Positions 6,187 to 6,808 of a stretch of 6,808 bases of DNA are shown here, one piece after another (within the stretch, counting starts at the first letter, position 1; each line of letters opens with the position of its first letter). The position numbers and the translations under genes are program-made. The DNA lies in the NCBI GenBank assembly GCA_958415865.1, contig CATYZV010000101.1:1-6808 (forward strand), in the 5' to 3' direction. The notes below the pieces were generated by a model. It was not told the DNA's origin. It saw only the letters and a program-made list of their open reading frames with translations, and did not search any database. This DNA is from an uncultured Selenomonadaceae bacterium (GTDB lineage: Bacteria > Bacillota > Negativicutes > Selenomonadales > Selenomonadaceae).

Positions 6187-6795
6187 ATGGAAAGTTTGCT
6201 GCAGAAAATACAGACGACGGTGCAGAATACAGCCAATGCCATCGCCAAAGTAATTCAATTGGAAGTAGAAATTGCTGACAATAACTTCATCCGCGTCGCC
6301 GGCACGGGCAAGTACGCGCAGCAGTGCGGCGAGCTGATGAATGCCGGCTTCGTCTACGCCCACGTGATGCAGACCGGTCAGATGATCATGATCGAGCATC
6401 CCGGCCATCACGTCCTTTGCCGGCCGTGCCCGTACTACCGAAACTGTCCTGAGCATACGGAACTTGCCGCTCCGCTCATCTTGAATGATGAAATAATCGG
6501 CGTAATAGGGCTGGTCAGCTTTACAGAGGAGCAGTCGAAGCATTTTATGGCGCACAAGGAATGGATGCTGCAGTTTATTCAAAAAATGGCTGAACTCATC
6601 GTCAGCAATGTAGAAAAAAACAATGCCGCGTCAAACGGCCTGCACGAGCTGAATCTGGCCAGTCTGGAGAAAAATGCCATTAAAGAAGCGCTGCAGAGCG
6701 TGGCAAATGAAACGGGCAAAGCTGATAAGGCCGCCAAGATACTCGGCATCAGCCGTGCTACGCTGTATCGCAAGATGCGCGAATATAATTTATAA
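6187..6795 (+). CDS. Regulator-like protein: sensory domain fused to Fis-type HTH, AAA+ domain absent
   Basis: The 202-residue product resembles the two ends of a sigma-54-dependent activator without its middle. Residues about 1-140 look like the sensory domain of such activators: an N-terminal helix (QKIQTTVQNTANAIAKV), then EVEIADNNFIRVAGTGKY, and a GAF/PAS-like end, APLILNDEIIGVIGLVSF (95-112). Residues about 155-202 are a Fis-type helix-turn-helix: LEKNAIKEAL, then AAKILGISRATLYRKMREYNL. Between them is only a short linker (about 140-155). The roughly 240-residue AAA+ domain, with its Walker motifs and GAFTGA loop, is missing, so ATP-driven activation of sigma-54 polymerase is not expected. 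C78, C81 and C87 (C-x2-C-x5-C), with C47 and nearby His, could bind a metal or Fe-S cluster. The ATG at 6187 follows GAGGT (6176-6180) by 6 bases. No terminator or promoter separates it from trmD, so it is probably co-transcribed. Specific function unknown. Confidence 0.8.
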   Translation: MESLLQKIQTTVQNTANAIAKVIQLEVEIADNNFIRVAGTGKYAQQCGELMNAGFVYAHVMQTGQMIMIEHPGHHVLCRPCPYYRNCPEHTELAAPLILNDEIIGVIGLVSFTEEQSKHFMAHKEWMLQFIQKMAELIVSNVEKNNAASNGLHELNLASLEKNAIKEALQSVANETGKADKAAKILGISRATLYRKMREYNL

Positions 6796-6808
6796 CAATA
6801 GCCATATT

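Overview
The window is one strand-uniform stretch of chromosome: nine genes, all on the + strand, almost no intergenic DNA, and one clear transcriptional boundary at about 4320-4466. Gene content and order (uppS-cdsA-dxr-rseP-ispG, then ylqD-rimM-trmD) are those of a Firmicutes/Bacillota genome. The intermediate GC content, heavy use of the ATA isoleucine codon, the YlqD protein and the sigma-54-activator-like sensor protein at the end suggest an anaerobe, perhaps of the class Negativicutes. That class assignment is an inference from style, not from a search.

Region 1 (1-4317) is an envelope-lipid and isoprenoid operon. It begins inside uppS (undecaprenyl diphosphate synthase, C-terminus only). 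It continues with cdsA (CDP-diacylglycerol synthesis), dxr (second step of the MEP isoprenoid pathway), rseP (site-2 intramembrane protease) and ispG (the Fe-S enzyme of the penultimate MEP step). Dxr and IspG supply isoprenyl diphosphates, UppS turns them into the cell-wall lipid carrier, CdsA feeds phospholipid synthesis, and RseP handles membrane-stress proteolysis. Spacings are short and dxr/rseP overlap, so co-transcription is likely. A rho-independent terminator follows ispG.

Region 2 (4388-4466) is the only non-coding control region. It holds a perfect extended -10 promoter element (TGC-TATAAT) framed by a perfect 8-bp inverted repeat, which looks like an operator.

Region 3 (4467-6795) is a translation-related operon: ylqD (coiled-coil protein of unknown function), rimM (30S maturation factor) and trmD (tRNA m1G37 methyltransferase). 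It ends with a 202-residue regulator-like protein. That protein joins a sensory domain carrying a Cys cluster directly to a Fis-type helix-turn-helix, with no AAA+ sigma-54 activator domain between them. The usual partners rpsP/ylqC (upstream) and rplS (downstream) are absent from the window.

Most of the window is ordinary core genome. The two observations most worth following are the AAA+-less regulator with its cysteines, and the operator-like dyad at the promoter of the operon that encodes it. No mobile elements, CRISPR arrays, tRNA or rRNA genes were seen.
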